Source: JBASEY01 sp049652745 (lineage in GTDB: Bacteria > CSSED10-310). Taken from it: a DNA stretch of 64,000 bases. This document shows positions 1-8,481 of this stretch, piece after piece. The notes under the pieces are model-generated. The model was not told the DNA's origin and searched no databases. It was given only the letters and a program-made list of their open reading frames with translations. Each line of letters starts with the position of its first letter. The stretch's first letter is position 1. A program made the position numbers and the translations under genes. Location: assembly GCA_049652745.1 (NCBI GenBank), contig JBASEY010000029.1:62001-126000 (forward strand). The letters run 5' to 3'.

Positions 1-626
1 CAGCCAATATGGCAGAAGCGGCTAAAGCATCGGGTGCGCGAATGGTGCATATCTCAACAGATTATGTTTTCGATGGCATGGCGTCTGAGCCTTATTCGGA
101 AGATGCGACGCCAAATCCCCAAACAAAATATGGGATCACCAAGTTGGCGGGAGAAAACAGGGTGATTGGCATCCTTGGAGACAGAGTTTTGGTTGTTCGT
201 ACAGCTTGGCTATTTGGAGCTCATGGCAAAAATTTTGTCGATACTATTTTGAATATCGCCGATCGAGGTAATCCTCTTAAAGTCGTTGCCGATCAGATTG
301 GTTCACCGACATATACTCTGGACTTGGCGTCTGGAATTCAGAAATTGATACAGCGTGAAGCGTCGGGAATTGTGCATGTCACCAGCAGCGGTTCAACTTC
401 CTGGCATGGTTTTGCTTCCTTTTTTCTTAAAAAGACCCACCCTGATATACGGGTGATGCCTATACCGGCAAGTGAATATCCGTTGCCGACGCCGCGTCCC
501 GCATATTCAGTTCTTGCATTGGACAGATTTACAAAAATTACCGATAATTCTATGCCGGACTGGCATAATGCCGTCGATCGATATTTGAAAACTCACCATC
601 CCAGTAGATTAAAGGAGAACGTATGA
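1..626 (+). CDS. rmlD: dTDP-4-dehydrorhamnose reductase (RmlD), 5'-truncated by window edge
   Basis: NADPH-dependent SDR enzyme that reduces dTDP-4-dehydro-L-rhamnose to dTDP-L-rhamnose in the cytoplasm, for surface polysaccharide. The visible part shows the RmlD catalytic signature STDYVFDG followed by the YGITK (YxxxK) motif, RTAWLFG, and the C-terminal substrate region with DQIGSPTYT. The reading frame is open to the first base of the window and an in-frame methionine at base 9 lies inside the conserved helix before the catalytic Ser, so the true start is upstream and the N-terminal Rossmann GxxGxxG is missing here. About 205 residues of a usual 280-300 are present. Its TGA overlaps the next ATG (ATGA), which suggests translational coupling with the SDR genes that follow. 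Family assignment is firm. Confidence 0.9.
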   Translation, partial: ANMAEAAKASGARMVHISTDYVFDGMASEPYSEDATPNPQTKYGITKLAGENRVIGILGDRVLVVRTAWLFGAHGKNFVDTILNIADRGNPLKVVADQIGSPTYTLDLASGIQKLIQREASGIVHVTSSGSTSWHGFASFFLKKTHPDIRVMPIPASEYPLPTPRPAYSVLALDRFTKITDNSMPDWHNAVDRYLKTHHPSRLKENV

Positions 627-1588
627 TGAAAGTGTTAGTGACAGGAATAACCGGCTTTGTAGGCAGCCATCTTGCCGATTATATTTTACAACATCATCCC
701 GAAGTCCAATTGTACGGAATTTATAGGTGGAGAAGCAGAACTGAAAACATCGATCATGTTCGAAATCGCTTTGTTAATATGGAATGTGATCTGCGGGACG
801 CCAACAATGTTCGGTCTGTGTTAAGGACGATTAAACCGGACAGGATTTTTCACCTGGCGGCTCAGAGTTTTGTGCCGTCCTCGTGGCGAGCGCCTTCGGA
901 GAGTTTGGATACGAATATTATAGGGCAGGTCAATATTTTTGAGGCCGTCAAGGATTTGGGTCTTGATCCATGGATACAGATTGCTTGTTCGAGCGAAGAA
1001 TATGGAATGGTGTATGATAATGAGGTTCCAATCAAGGAGACCAACCCGCTGCGTCCTTTGTCGCCTTATGCTGTTTCCAAGGTGGGTCAAGATTTTCTGG
1101 GTTATCAATATTTTATGAGCTATGGTATGAAGATTGTTCGAACGCGTGGTTTTAATCATACGGGACCTCGTCGAGGTGATGTTTTTGTCTGTTCTGATTT
1201 TGCCAAACAGATCGCTTATATTGAAAAATCCAAAAAAGAACCGGTTATTCATGTCGGCAATCTGGAAGCCAAGCGGGATTTTACCGATGTCAGGGATATG
1301 GTAAGAGCTTATTGGATGTCTTTAGAAGGCAAGTGTAAACCAGGTGAGGCTTACAACATCTGTTCCGGAAAATGCTGGACGATCCGGGAAGTTCTAGACA
1401 TGTTGATTCAATTATCGACCGTTGATATCCGTATTCAACAGGACCCGTCAAGGTTGCGCCCTTCGGACGTGCCGATCCTTCTGGGTGACAATTCGCGGTT
1501 CTGCGATGCTACAGGATGGAAACCCGAAATACCTTTTACGCAGACTCTTGAAGACATTTTGAATTATTGGAGGCAGAGAGTCCATTGA
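623..1588 (+). CDS. GDP-mannose 4,6-dehydratase-like SDR epimerase/dehydratase
   Basis: Extended short-chain dehydrogenase of 321 aa. Visible motifs: nucleotide-binding TGITGFVG near residue 7, the LAAQS loop, SSEEYG, the catalytic YAVSK (YxxxK), and FNHTGPRRGD, which is typical of the GDP-mannose dehydratase/reductase branch. It probably converts GDP-D-mannose to GDP-4-dehydro-6-deoxymannose; I infer this from the GMD-like GPRRG motif and from the RMD-like gene that follows. It is shorter than classic GMD (about 340-370 aa), so the exact step is uncertain. It overlaps rmlD by 4 nt and the next gene by 4 nt, forming a tight operon. It resembles its downstream neighbour throughout, including RDFTDVRD and the C-terminal YWR-R-V end, so the two look like a tandem duplication. 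Confidence 0.8.
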   Translation: MMKVLVTGITGFVGSHLADYILQHHPEVQLYGIYRWRSRTENIDHVRNRFVNMECDLRDANNVRSVLRTIKPDRIFHLAAQSFVPSSWRAPSESLDTNIIGQVNIFEAVKDLGLDPWIQIACSSEEYGMVYDNEVPIKETNPLRPLSPYAVSKVGQDFLGYQYFMSYGMKIVRTRGFNHTGPRRGDVFVCSDFAKQIAYIEKSKKEPVIHVGNLEAKRDFTDVRDMVRAYWMSLEGKCKPGEAYNICSGKCWTIREVLDMLIQLSTVDIRIQQDPSRLRPSDVPILLGDNSRFCDATGWKPEIPFTQTLEDILNYWRQRVH

Positions 1589-2580
1589 GTTCCAGGATTC
1601 CTCAGGGACCGGTATTGATTACCGGAGGAGCGGGTTTTGCGGGCAGCTACCTTGTTGAGAGCTTGATAAAATCAGGTCGGATTGTACATATTCTGGATCG
1701 TGAAAGAGTTGCTGCATACGGTGAAAACTGGGATAGAACCGGAATAGAACGGCATGTGGTCGATCTGACTAATGCAAAAAGGTTGCGGAATATTTTAAAA
1801 AAGATTCAACCCAGGGACATTTTTCATTTGGCCGGCAGGGCCAATGTCAAACATTCTTGGCACGGTGAAGCTGAAACATACATGGCCAACGTGATAGGCG
1901 CCGTCAACCTGCTGTGTGCCGTCCGGGATATCGATTTGGCCTGCAATATACTGATTATCAGCTCAGGCGAAGTATATGGCCTTGTTTCTGAAGAGGATCA
2001 ACCGATATCTGAACGACAGATGCCGGAACCTCGAAGTCCTTATGCAGCCAGCAAATTATGTCAGGAGATAGCGTGCTTGCAGTTGGCTCGCACAATCAAA
2101 GGCAAAATGGTTGTCGTCAGACCATTCAACCATATCGGGCCTGGGCAGCGCTTGGGTTTTGTCACGGCTGACTTTGCATATCAGATAGCTCGAATAGAAA
2201 ATAATCTACAAGAACCTATTATTCTTGTTGGAAATTTGGATGCTCGAAGGGATTTCACGGATGTCAGAGATACTGTTGAAGGTTATGTCAGCGCACTTCG
2301 ATTTGGGCAAAATGCCGATATTATCAACGTATCCTCCGGTCAAGCATGGTCGGTTAAGGAAATTCTGGACACCTTGCTCAGCAGAAGCAAGGTGAATATA
2401 ACTGTCCGAGTTGATCCGGCTCTGTTCAGACCCGCAGATGTTCCTTTATTACAAGGGGATTCTACTTATTTAAATCAGATAAGTGGTTGGGTTCCTCAAT
2501 ATACCATATCGGAAACTTTGGGCGATATCCTTGATTATTGGCGTGATCGAGTATTGCGGTTTGAAGTCAAGCGCTCATAA
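1585..2580 (+). CDS. rmd: GDP-4-dehydro-6-deoxy-D-mannose reductase-like SDR
   Basis: Extended SDR of 331 aa. Motifs: TGGAGFAGSYL at the N-terminus (NAD(P) binding), LAGRANVKHSW, ISSGEVYG, catalytic YAASK, and RPFNHIGPGQ with GFVTADFAYQIA, the usual signature of RMD. RMD reduces the 4-keto product of GMD to GDP-D-rhamnose. Start: I prefer TTG at 1585, which overlaps the preceding stop (TTGA) and sits 11 nt after a GGAGG at 1569-1573; an in-frame TTG at 1567 would add six residues. With the preceding gene this suggests a two-step GDP-6-deoxyhexose pathway beside the dTDP-L-rhamnose gene. Its 3' end overlaps the convergent glycosyltransferase by 46 nt. Family is certain, the RMD role likely. 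Confidence 0.8.
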   Translation: MSSRIPQGPVLITGGAGFAGSYLVESLIKSGRIVHILDRERVAAYGENWDRTGIERHVVDLTNAKRLRNILKKIQPRDIFHLAGRANVKHSWHGEAETYMANVIGAVNLLCAVRDIDLACNILIISSGEVYGLVSEEDQPISERQMPEPRSPYAASKLCQEIACLQLARTIKGKMVVVRPFNHIGPGQRLGFVTADFAYQIARIENNLQEPIILVGNLDARRDFTDVRDTVEGYVSALRFGQNADIINVSSGQAWSVKEILDTLLSRSKVNITVRVDPALFRPADVPLLQGDSTYLNQISGWVPQYTISETLGDILDYWRDRVLRFEVKRS

Positions 2581-3737
2581 ATCTTTTCAAAAGTATCTAT
2601 CGCTGTCGGCCATCCATGATGTGTCAAGAGGCGTTTTTGGGCGGCGGCTGCTAAAGAAACACCGAGTTTGGGATCCCTAACCAGACGGATGACATGTTCC
2701 CCCATTGCTCCAATATCTCCATCCGGGGCTGCGAGCAATTCTTTTTCGTGAACGAATCCTTTTTTCAAGCTTTCAAAACATACGACAGGCAATCCTGCTG
2801 CGGTATAGTTCAGAAGCTTGATAGGAAAACCGATACAATGAATTCTTGGTATGATCCCGATGTTGGAAGCTGCCAGACAGTCCTTTTCATAAGCAAGTCC
2901 TTGGCCTTGTAAAATATGAATGCGATCGTTCAATCCCGCTTGTGAAGCGACCTTTTTAAGAAGATGGTCCGCTGAGCGGGCAAGGATGAGGAGATGGAGA
3001 TCAGGAATGTGGGGTATGCAATATTTAAGCAGCTCGATTAAAAGAATACAGTTCTGATAGGGTTGAAGGCCGCCGGTGTAAATGATCAAGGGTGCACTGC
3101 CGATACCGAGTTGTTGTCGGATGGAAGCGCCGTCGCCGCCGATAAAAAGTGAAGGTGAAACACTAGGGGGAATGAGAGTCATTTTATCTCTAGATACACC
3201 GATTGAAGCCAGGTAATCGGTTTGTTCCTGCGATAACGTAATGACATGATCGGCACGATGGGGAATCAGACGATCCAGAATCGAACCGCTCAAGCGGGCG
3301 AATGAACGCAAAAATCGGTTCTGAAAATAACTTGGGAGCTCGTGCAGCAAGGTGTTATGAGCATGATATACAACAGGAATTTTCCATTTGATACGTGCTA
3401 GGTATCCGGTTGGGGGCGCTTCATAATTATGTGTGTGAATGATATCGAATGGGTATTGTTTTAAAGTGTTCAGCAGTTTGAAGGCAAGCAGCACGTCTAA
3501 AAACGGCTTGGTGGGAGCGATCCCCGAACATCGTTTATTATATCCGGGAACATTGGGAATACGGTGAACCGGTATCCCCTCGATTGTTATATTCGAATTT
3601 CCAAGATGATAGGTTATTACATGGACATCGTGTCCATTGCTCTTCAAAGCCAGCGCCATTTCTCTAATCAGCCCTGAGGATGCAAAAGCTGCCGGAAATG
3701 GACATGCTGCAACCATAGCTACCCGAAATCTCCTCAT
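2535..3737 (-). CDS. GT4-family glycosyltransferase
   Basis: Predicted 400-aa GT-B fold glycosyltransferase. The N-terminal half has the usual glycine-containing loop (PAAFASSGLIREMA) and DIIHTHNYEAPP; the C-terminal half shows IYTGGL and the GFPIKLLNYTAAGLPVVCFES region that in GT4 enzymes binds the donor nucleotide sugar. It would transfer a sugar to a lipid-linked or surface glycan acceptor in the cytoplasm; donor and acceptor are not readable. Start: ATG at 3737 has a GGAGG (3744-3748, read on the minus strand) six bases upstream, so it is favoured over the ATG two codons earlier. It lies opposite the rmlD-GMD-RMD genes and overlaps the last by 46 nt; the polysaccharide context fits. Confidence 0.85.
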   Translation of the reverse strand: MRRFRVAMVAACPFPAAFASSGLIREMALALKSNGHDVHVITYHLGNSNITIEGIPVHRIPNVPGYNKRCSGIAPTKPFLDVLLAFKLLNTLKQYPFDIIHTHNYEAPPTGYLARIKWKIPVVYHAHNTLLHELPSYFQNRFLRSFARLSGSILDRLIPHRADHVITLSQEQTDYLASIGVSRDKMTLIPPSVSPSLFIGGDGASIRQQLGIGSAPLIIYTGGLQPYQNCILLIELLKYCIPHIPDLHLLILARSADHLLKKVASQAGLNDRIHILQGQGLAYEKDCLAASNIGIIPRIHCIGFPIKLLNYTAAGLPVVCFESLKKGFVHEKELLAAPDGDIGAMGEHVIRLVRDPKLGVSLAAAAQKRLLTHHGWPTAIDTFEKIYERLTSNRNTRSRQ

Positions 3738-3832
3738 GAGCATCCTCCCTACAAACGCTCATTATCACATCATAACTGGAATTGACACAATGACTTGTTT
3801 ATGCGAAGATCATCAATATGAGAGGTTATGGA

Positions 3833-4771
3833 ATGAAAGTGACGACAATTTTTTCGATAGTGTTCGTTTTTCTGCTGCTTGGCCCGGGTTTTGGAGAATT
3901 GCAGGCGACACCTTCTCCGACCCCTGATCAGCCGATACAACGAACTCACTATGAATACAGCCACGGTGCTCCGGCAGATGCTTATGAGCATGAAGACATC
4001 TGCCTGTCAGTATTTATTGACCAGATAATGGAAGGTGATGAAGCCAGAGTTCAGTTCAAAACGCCGTCAGAAGGCGGTTTTCATATGATGACGTTGGGTT
4101 ACAACCCATCTGAACAACGATTCATGGTTTGTATCAACGAACGGTATCACATGAATTCGGCAATTGAATACTATATTGAACTGTTTCCAGTAGGTATGGC
4201 CCCCATTCGAATCCCGGAAAAATCCGGCGAGTTTTATCGAGTCAAGGTTAGAAAAAAATTTTCGCTGTACTGGGAACCGGTACTGATCGGATTACTGATT
4301 GCTTCACCGGCATTTGGGGCTTTCTTGTATTCAAAAATCAGAAAAGCCCACGTAAAACGTAAAACTGAATATGAGAACAAACTGAAAGCGCGTCGCAAAA
4401 AATTGCATAAAGAACGAGAAAAGCATTATCAGGAGTATTTAAAAACGCTTTCAGGCCGAAAAGTCACAAAACCTCAGTCACCAGCGCAGAAACCACCGCC
4501 CACCGAGCCCTCCCCGAAAACACCGTCGTCCAAACCTGAAAAGCCGGAAATGGATGATACGGATAAAGAACTTCGGGAGGAATTGGATAATATTTTGAAG
4601 GTGATACCAACAGGCGATCGTTCTGAAACCGGGCCAGGCGATCGACCAGGCTATGATAAAAAACGACGTCAAGTCCCTCCAATAAAACCTCCAAGAGTTT
4701 CTGAGAAAAAGAATTCTGAAGGTTTGAGTAATGAAGATAGAAAAAAGCTCGAGGACTTGTTTGAAGAATGA
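3833..4771 (+). CDS. Secreted/membrane-anchored protein of unknown function with basic, proline-rich cytoplasmic tail
   Basis: Not a family I recognise. The 312-aa product has a signal peptide (residues 1-25), an extracytoplasmic beta-rich region of about 120 residues, one transmembrane segment near 148-166, then a highly charged Lys/Arg/Glu helix (170-205) and a proline- and lysine-rich low-complexity tail ending in acidic residues. The topology is one domain outside and a long disordered tail inside. The ATG at 3833 is chosen because AGAGG lies 8 nt upstream and the signal peptide begins there; the ATG at 3818 would add five residues. It is transcribed divergently from the glycosyltransferase and is followed by gdhA after 176 nt. 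Confidence 0.7.
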   Translation: MKVTTIFSIVFVFLLLGPGFGELQATPSPTPDQPIQRTHYEYSHGAPADAYEHEDICLSVFIDQIMEGDEARVQFKTPSEGGFHMMTLGYNPSEQRFMVCINERYHMNSAIEYYIELFPVGMAPIRIPEKSGEFYRVKVRKKFSLYWEPVLIGLLIASPAFGAFLYSKIRKAHVKRKTEYENKLKARRKKLHKEREKHYQEYLKTLSGRKVTKPQSPAQKPPPTEPSPKTPSSKPEKPEMDDTDKELREELDNILKVIPTGDRSETGPGDRPGYDKKRRQVPPIKPPRVSEKKNSEGLSNEDRKKLEDLFEE

Positions 4772-4841
4772 TGCTTTGAATTACGCTTGAGAATCTCCCG
4801 ATAAAATTTCTTTTAACCATTACAAGGTACAAATTCGATAC

Positions 4842-4870
4842 TTGACTTTGCCCTATAAATCTGATGTAAA
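4842..4870 (+). promoter_or_regulatory. Possible sigma70-type promoter for gdhA
   Basis: TTGACT at 4842-4847, a 17-nt spacer and TGTAAA at 4865-4870 lie about 80 nt before the gdhA start. The -35 is a good match and the -10 is moderate. This is inference from sequence only. Confidence 0.35.
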
Positions 4871-4947
4871 AGCAGTTTGGAGACAAGGGTCTTCCAAGTA
4901 CTGTTTTTTATTAATTTAACCCCTATGGATATTATAAGGAGAGTATT

Positions 4948-6237
4948 ATGGCAGCCGATAAATCTTTTAATGCATTTGAGATGGCTCAAGCACAGTTTGA
5001 CAAAGTTGCGGATTATCTAAAATTGGATAAAGCAACACGTTCTTTGTTGAGGGAACCTTTACGCGAGTATCATTTTAGTATTCCTGTAAAAATGGACGAT
5101 GGCTCTGTACAGGTATTTCGAGGATTCCGAGTTCATCATAACGATGCTCTAGGACCTTGCAAGGGCGGAATTCGCTTTCACCCGCACGAGACGATCGATA
5201 CGGTTCGTGCATTGTCAATGTGGATGACCTGGAAAACCGCTGTTGTGAACATTCCTCTTGGCGGTGGCAAGGGTGGAATTATTTGTGATCCCCCCAACCT
5301 CAGTGACAACGAGCAGGAACGAATGTGCCGAGGTTATGTGCGTCAAATTGCCAAAAACGTTGGACCATTGATCGATGTGCCGGCCCCTGATGTTATGTCG
5401 TCCGCCAAGCATATGCTATGGATGCTGGATGAATATGAAACGATTCATGGCGCCAAATACCCGGGTTTCATCACCGGTAAACCCGTTGGAATGGGTGGCT
5501 CGTTGGGAAGAACTGAAGCCACGGGTTACGGCTTGATCTATACTGTCCGTGAAGCCTTGAAAAAATTGAATATCCGTTTCGAAGACACAACGGCTTCAGT
5601 TCAGGGCTTCGGAAAAGTCGCTCAGCATGCAATTCATCTTTATACGCAATTGGGCGGCAAAGTAACGTGTGTTTCGAGCTGGGATCAAGCGGATAAGACA
5701 TCCTATGCATTTAGAAAGAAAGACGGTATTGATATCAACAAGCTGTTGGAAATCACCAATCAGTTTGGAAGCATCGATAAGGACAAGGCCGCAAAAATGG
5801 GCTATGAAGTTCTGCCTGGTGATGTTTGGATTGAACAGGATGTCGATATCTTGATGCCTAGCGCGCTCGAAAATCAAATTAACGGTAAAAATGCCGGGAA
5901 AATCTCGAAAAAGGTCAAAATGATCGCCGAAGGCGCAAATGGGCCTACAACTCCTGAAGCCGATGCCATCATCAAGGAAAAAGGGATTTATGTCATTCCC
6001 GATTTTCTTGCCAATGCCGGCGGAGTGACCTGCAGCTATTTCGAACAGGTTCAGTGCAACATGAATTATTTCTGGGAAAAAGAGGAAGTGCTCAGCAAAC
6101 TCGATGTCATTATGACAAATGCTTTCCTTGCAGTGCATGAACTGGCTCAGAAAGAAAAACTCTATATGCGCGACGCTGCATACGTCATTTCCATCAAGCG
6201 CGTTGCCAAAGCGTGCAAAGATCGCGGTTGGGTTTAA
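4948..6237 (+). CDS. gdhA: Glutamate dehydrogenase (NAD(P)-dependent, hexameric type)
   Basis: Reversible oxidative deamination of glutamate to 2-oxoglutarate and ammonia; cytoplasmic. The 429-aa length is normal for the 50-kDa hexameric class. Motifs: CKGGIRFHP near residue 71 and PLGGGKGGI near 103, which hold the substrate and catalytic lysines; the PAPDVMS segment; GRTEATGYG; a Rossmann region VQGFGKVAQH near 215; and GANGPTTPEAD with PDFLANAGGV in the C-terminal domain. AAGGAG lies 6-7 nt before the ATG. The gene stands alone, flanked by a 176-nt leader and a downstream terminator-like hairpin. Coenzyme preference cannot be read reliably. Confidence 0.95.
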   Translation: MAADKSFNAFEMAQAQFDKVADYLKLDKATRSLLREPLREYHFSIPVKMDDGSVQVFRGFRVHHNDALGPCKGGIRFHPHETIDTVRALSMWMTWKTAVVNIPLGGGKGGIICDPPNLSDNEQERMCRGYVRQIAKNVGPLIDVPAPDVMSSAKHMLWMLDEYETIHGAKYPGFITGKPVGMGGSLGRTEATGYGLIYTVREALKKLNIRFEDTTASVQGFGKVAQHAIHLYTQLGGKVTCVSSWDQADKTSYAFRKKDGIDINKLLEITNQFGSIDKDKAAKMGYEVLPGDVWIEQDVDILMPSALENQINGKNAGKISKKVKMIAEGANGPTTPEADAIIKEKGIYVIPDFLANAGGVTCSYFEQVQCNMNYFWEKEEVLSKLDVIMTNAFLAVHELAQKEKLYMRDAAYVISIKRVAKACKDRGWV

Positions 6238-6329
6238 TAACGAGTACCGGTAGAAAACGCCGTCTCGATCCAGCATCTTGATTTCCGAAAAAGATTCGGA
6301 GTTGCCTTGACGGCTTATGAAGTATGAAG

Positions 6330-6359
6330 AACAGGTCAGCATTGCTGGCCTGTTTTTTG
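6330..6359 (+). terminator. Rho-independent terminator after gdhA
   Basis: Inverted repeat ACAGGTCAGC (6331-6340) with GCTGGCCTGT (6343-6352), one G-T wobble, a very short loop, followed by TTTTTTG. It lies 93 nt after gdhA and 58 nt before the papain-like protease gene. Confidence 0.75.
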
Positions 6360-6416
6360 CTTGAAGTGGCTGCCGCGTGGTATTAAAGTGCCAACGGGTG
6401 ATATGAAAGGGGTGAC

Positions 6417-8453
6417 ATGATGAAAAAATATATTTGGGTAATGCTTGCTTGTTTCCTTTCAGGCATAACTATTGGCCATGCTCAGTCCGATTCCAACTGG
6501 ATACAAAAATTGACGGACAATGAGTTTTTGGAACTTCAGACTTATCGCATGCTCGATGAACAGGAATTCATCGAGCCGCGAGTTACGGCTGGTAGAACCT
6601 TTCCTGATGTTTTCGACTGGCGCGAGATGATGGGTGTCACACCCATTAAAAACCAAGCACAATGTGGAAGTTGTTGGGCATTTACCGCCCATGCGGTTTT
6701 GGAATCACAGCTTTTGATAAAAACGGGTATCGAATACGATTTGTCGGAACAACAGCTCGTGGATTGCACGCCTTTTTGTTATGGATGTTCAGGAGGAAAC
6801 ACGGAATATGCATGGAGCTACCTGGAGTGGGAGCCGGCTCGAATCGAAGCGGATTACCCCTATGAAGCCGTAGACAATGATTGCCGGGCCAAGCTTTATC
6901 CGGCATATGTACGCACAGTTGGATACGACGCGTTTTATGGCTCGGAAAAGGCGATAAAAGAGGCATTGATGGATTATGGCCCAGTTGCCACAGCGATGAA
7001 TGCGACAAATGAAATGAAAAGTTATACCGGGGGCTGTTTTCAGGACGACTCCACCAAACAGGTCAACCATGGAGTCGTAATTGTCGGCTGGGATGACACG
7101 GTCTGCGACGGCGGATCATGGATTGTCAAAAATTCTTGGGGAAAAGGCTGGGGCGACGAGGGGTATTTTTATATTCGTCGCGGTGATCTCAAATTGGGGG
7201 ATTATTTCAGCATGGTACATTTCGAGATCCTCCCTGCTGTCGATTTCACACTCACGGATTTCGCGTTTCAAAACAGTCAAACCCAATATCCTGAAGCCGG
7301 ACAAAAGGTTACAACCAGGTTTTTTATCGAGAACATTGGACGTGAAACAGCAACGGGTGTTACGGCCAGGGTAACCAGTGATTCCTCTTTGGTAACGTTC
7401 CAGAACGACACGATCAATCTCCCGAATCTTCAACCGGGTGAAGGGATCGATGTCGACGATGCTTTTCAGATGGTTGTGTCCAACGACGCCCAGCCCGGTG
7501 ATCTTGTAATTTTAGATATTCTCATACAGGCGGATAATGGTGAGAAACACCAAACGGTCAATCTTTTGGTCGGGCCGATGTTTCCTTATTATTTCAATGA
7601 TTTTGAAGGTGAATCCAACGAGGGATGGACAACGGTTTATTCTCGTAAAGACCACTGGAAACGGGGTATGCACGATGAAAATTCCTCACCCCGATTTGAT
7701 CCGTTGACGCCTTATTCTGGAACCCACATGTGGGGACAGCGATTGGAAAAAACAGGAACCTATCCGGCAAACCATTCAACTCAACTCCTCTCACCTGTTT
7801 TTGATGTTAGTGACCACCAGCAGCTTTTCCTGCGTTTCAAACGATGGTTGACGGTTGAAAAGGGCATTTATGACAAAGCCAAAATCCTGGCCAATCAGCA
7901 GATGGTCTGGGAAAACCCTCCTCATGAAGACTTGATCGATACGCGTTGGCAGGATGTTCTGCTGGATATAACGCCATACATCAGTGACAACAAAATACAA
8001 ATAGCGTTTTCTCTAGACAGTGATCCCGGCCTTGAATTCGGTGGCTGGAATATCGATGACGTAGAAATTTTATCGGCAAGGAATGCGAAATTTGAACAAA
8101 AGTTTTTCGGCGCTCTGAAAACCAAACTTGGTATGCCGATTCAGATGGTTCACGCCGGTGATACCTTCCTGTTGTACTATGAATTGAGAAATTATGGCTC
8201 TGATCAACATATCGATGAATACATTGCGCTGGAAGTTCTGGGAGAGTTCTGGCTCTGGCCGAACTGGGAACAAACGATATCTTCGAGAAGCCGTATCATT
8301 CCAACAAATTCTTTTCATGTTGAAACAATCCTCACATTTGAGTGGCCTTCGGTTCCAGATCCATTTAATGGGGTCCGTTTTTGGAGCGCCGTCCTGGAAC
8401 ACAATACGGGCTATGTGTTCGATTTTACGAATATCGAATGGGGATGGTCGTAG
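6417..8453 (+). CDS. Secreted C1A (papain-family) cysteine protease with beta-sandwich C-terminal domains
   Basis: Exported endopeptidase of 678 aa. The signal peptide (about 1-22) is followed by a short pro-like region and a complete peptidase C1A domain (about 65-260). Oxyanion Gln80 and nucleophile Cys86 lie in QAQCGSCWAF, His218 in VNHGVVIVGW, Asn239 in WIVKNSWGKGWG, and a GCSGG motif is near 123. After the protease come a CARDB-like beta-sandwich (about 275-385) and a jelly-roll-like region (about 395-560) starting at YYFNDFEGES, which probably bind surface or substrate. Two ATG codons are adjacent; AAAGGGG lies upstream. The propeptide looks shorter than in eukaryotic papains. Substrate unknown; likely scavenging of extracellular protein. 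Confidence 0.88.
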   Translation: MMKKYIWVMLACFLSGITIGHAQSDSNWIQKLTDNEFLELQTYRMLDEQEFIEPRVTAGRTFPDVFDWREMMGVTPIKNQAQCGSCWAFTAHAVLESQLLIKTGIEYDLSEQQLVDCTPFCYGCSGGNTEYAWSYLEWEPARIEADYPYEAVDNDCRAKLYPAYVRTVGYDAFYGSEKAIKEALMDYGPVATAMNATNEMKSYTGGCFQDDSTKQVNHGVVIVGWDDTVCDGGSWIVKNSWGKGWGDEGYFYIRRGDLKLGDYFSMVHFEILPAVDFTLTDFAFQNSQTQYPEAGQKVTTRFFIENIGRETATGVTARVTSDSSLVTFQNDTINLPNLQPGEGIDVDDAFQMVVSNDAQPGDLVILDILIQADNGEKHQTVNLLVGPMFPYYFNDFEGESNEGWTTVYSRKDHWKRGMHDENSSPRFDPLTPYSGTHMWGQRLEKTGTYPANHSTQLLSPVFDVSDHQQLFLRFKRWLTVEKGIYDKAKILANQQMVWENPPHEDLIDTRWQDVLLDITPYISDNKIQIAFSLDSDPGLEFGGWNIDDVEILSARNAKFEQKFFGALKTKLGMPIQMVHAGDTFLLYYELRNYGSDQHIDEYIALEVLGEFWLWPNWEQTISSRSRIIPTNSFHVETILTFEWPSVPDPFNGVRFWSAVLEHNTGYVFDFTNIEWGWS

Positions 8454-8481
8454 GCGGATCATCGATTCGGATGGTAAGCTC

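Noticed and set aside
821..1252. 143-aa minus-strand ORF inside the GMD-like gene
   Set aside because: Lies entirely antisense to a well-supported SDR gene, has no ribosome binding site and no recognisable domain.
5596..6342. 248-aa minus-strand ORF opposite gdhA
   Set aside because: Shadow of gdhA; composition and hydrophobicity not protein-like and no start site; gdhA motifs are intact on the plus strand.
8194..8481. Longer reading of lipA starting inside the papain-like protease gene
   Set aside because: The protease C-terminus is continuous to 8453 and LipA proteins begin near LPAWFK, so the ATG at 8482 fits better.
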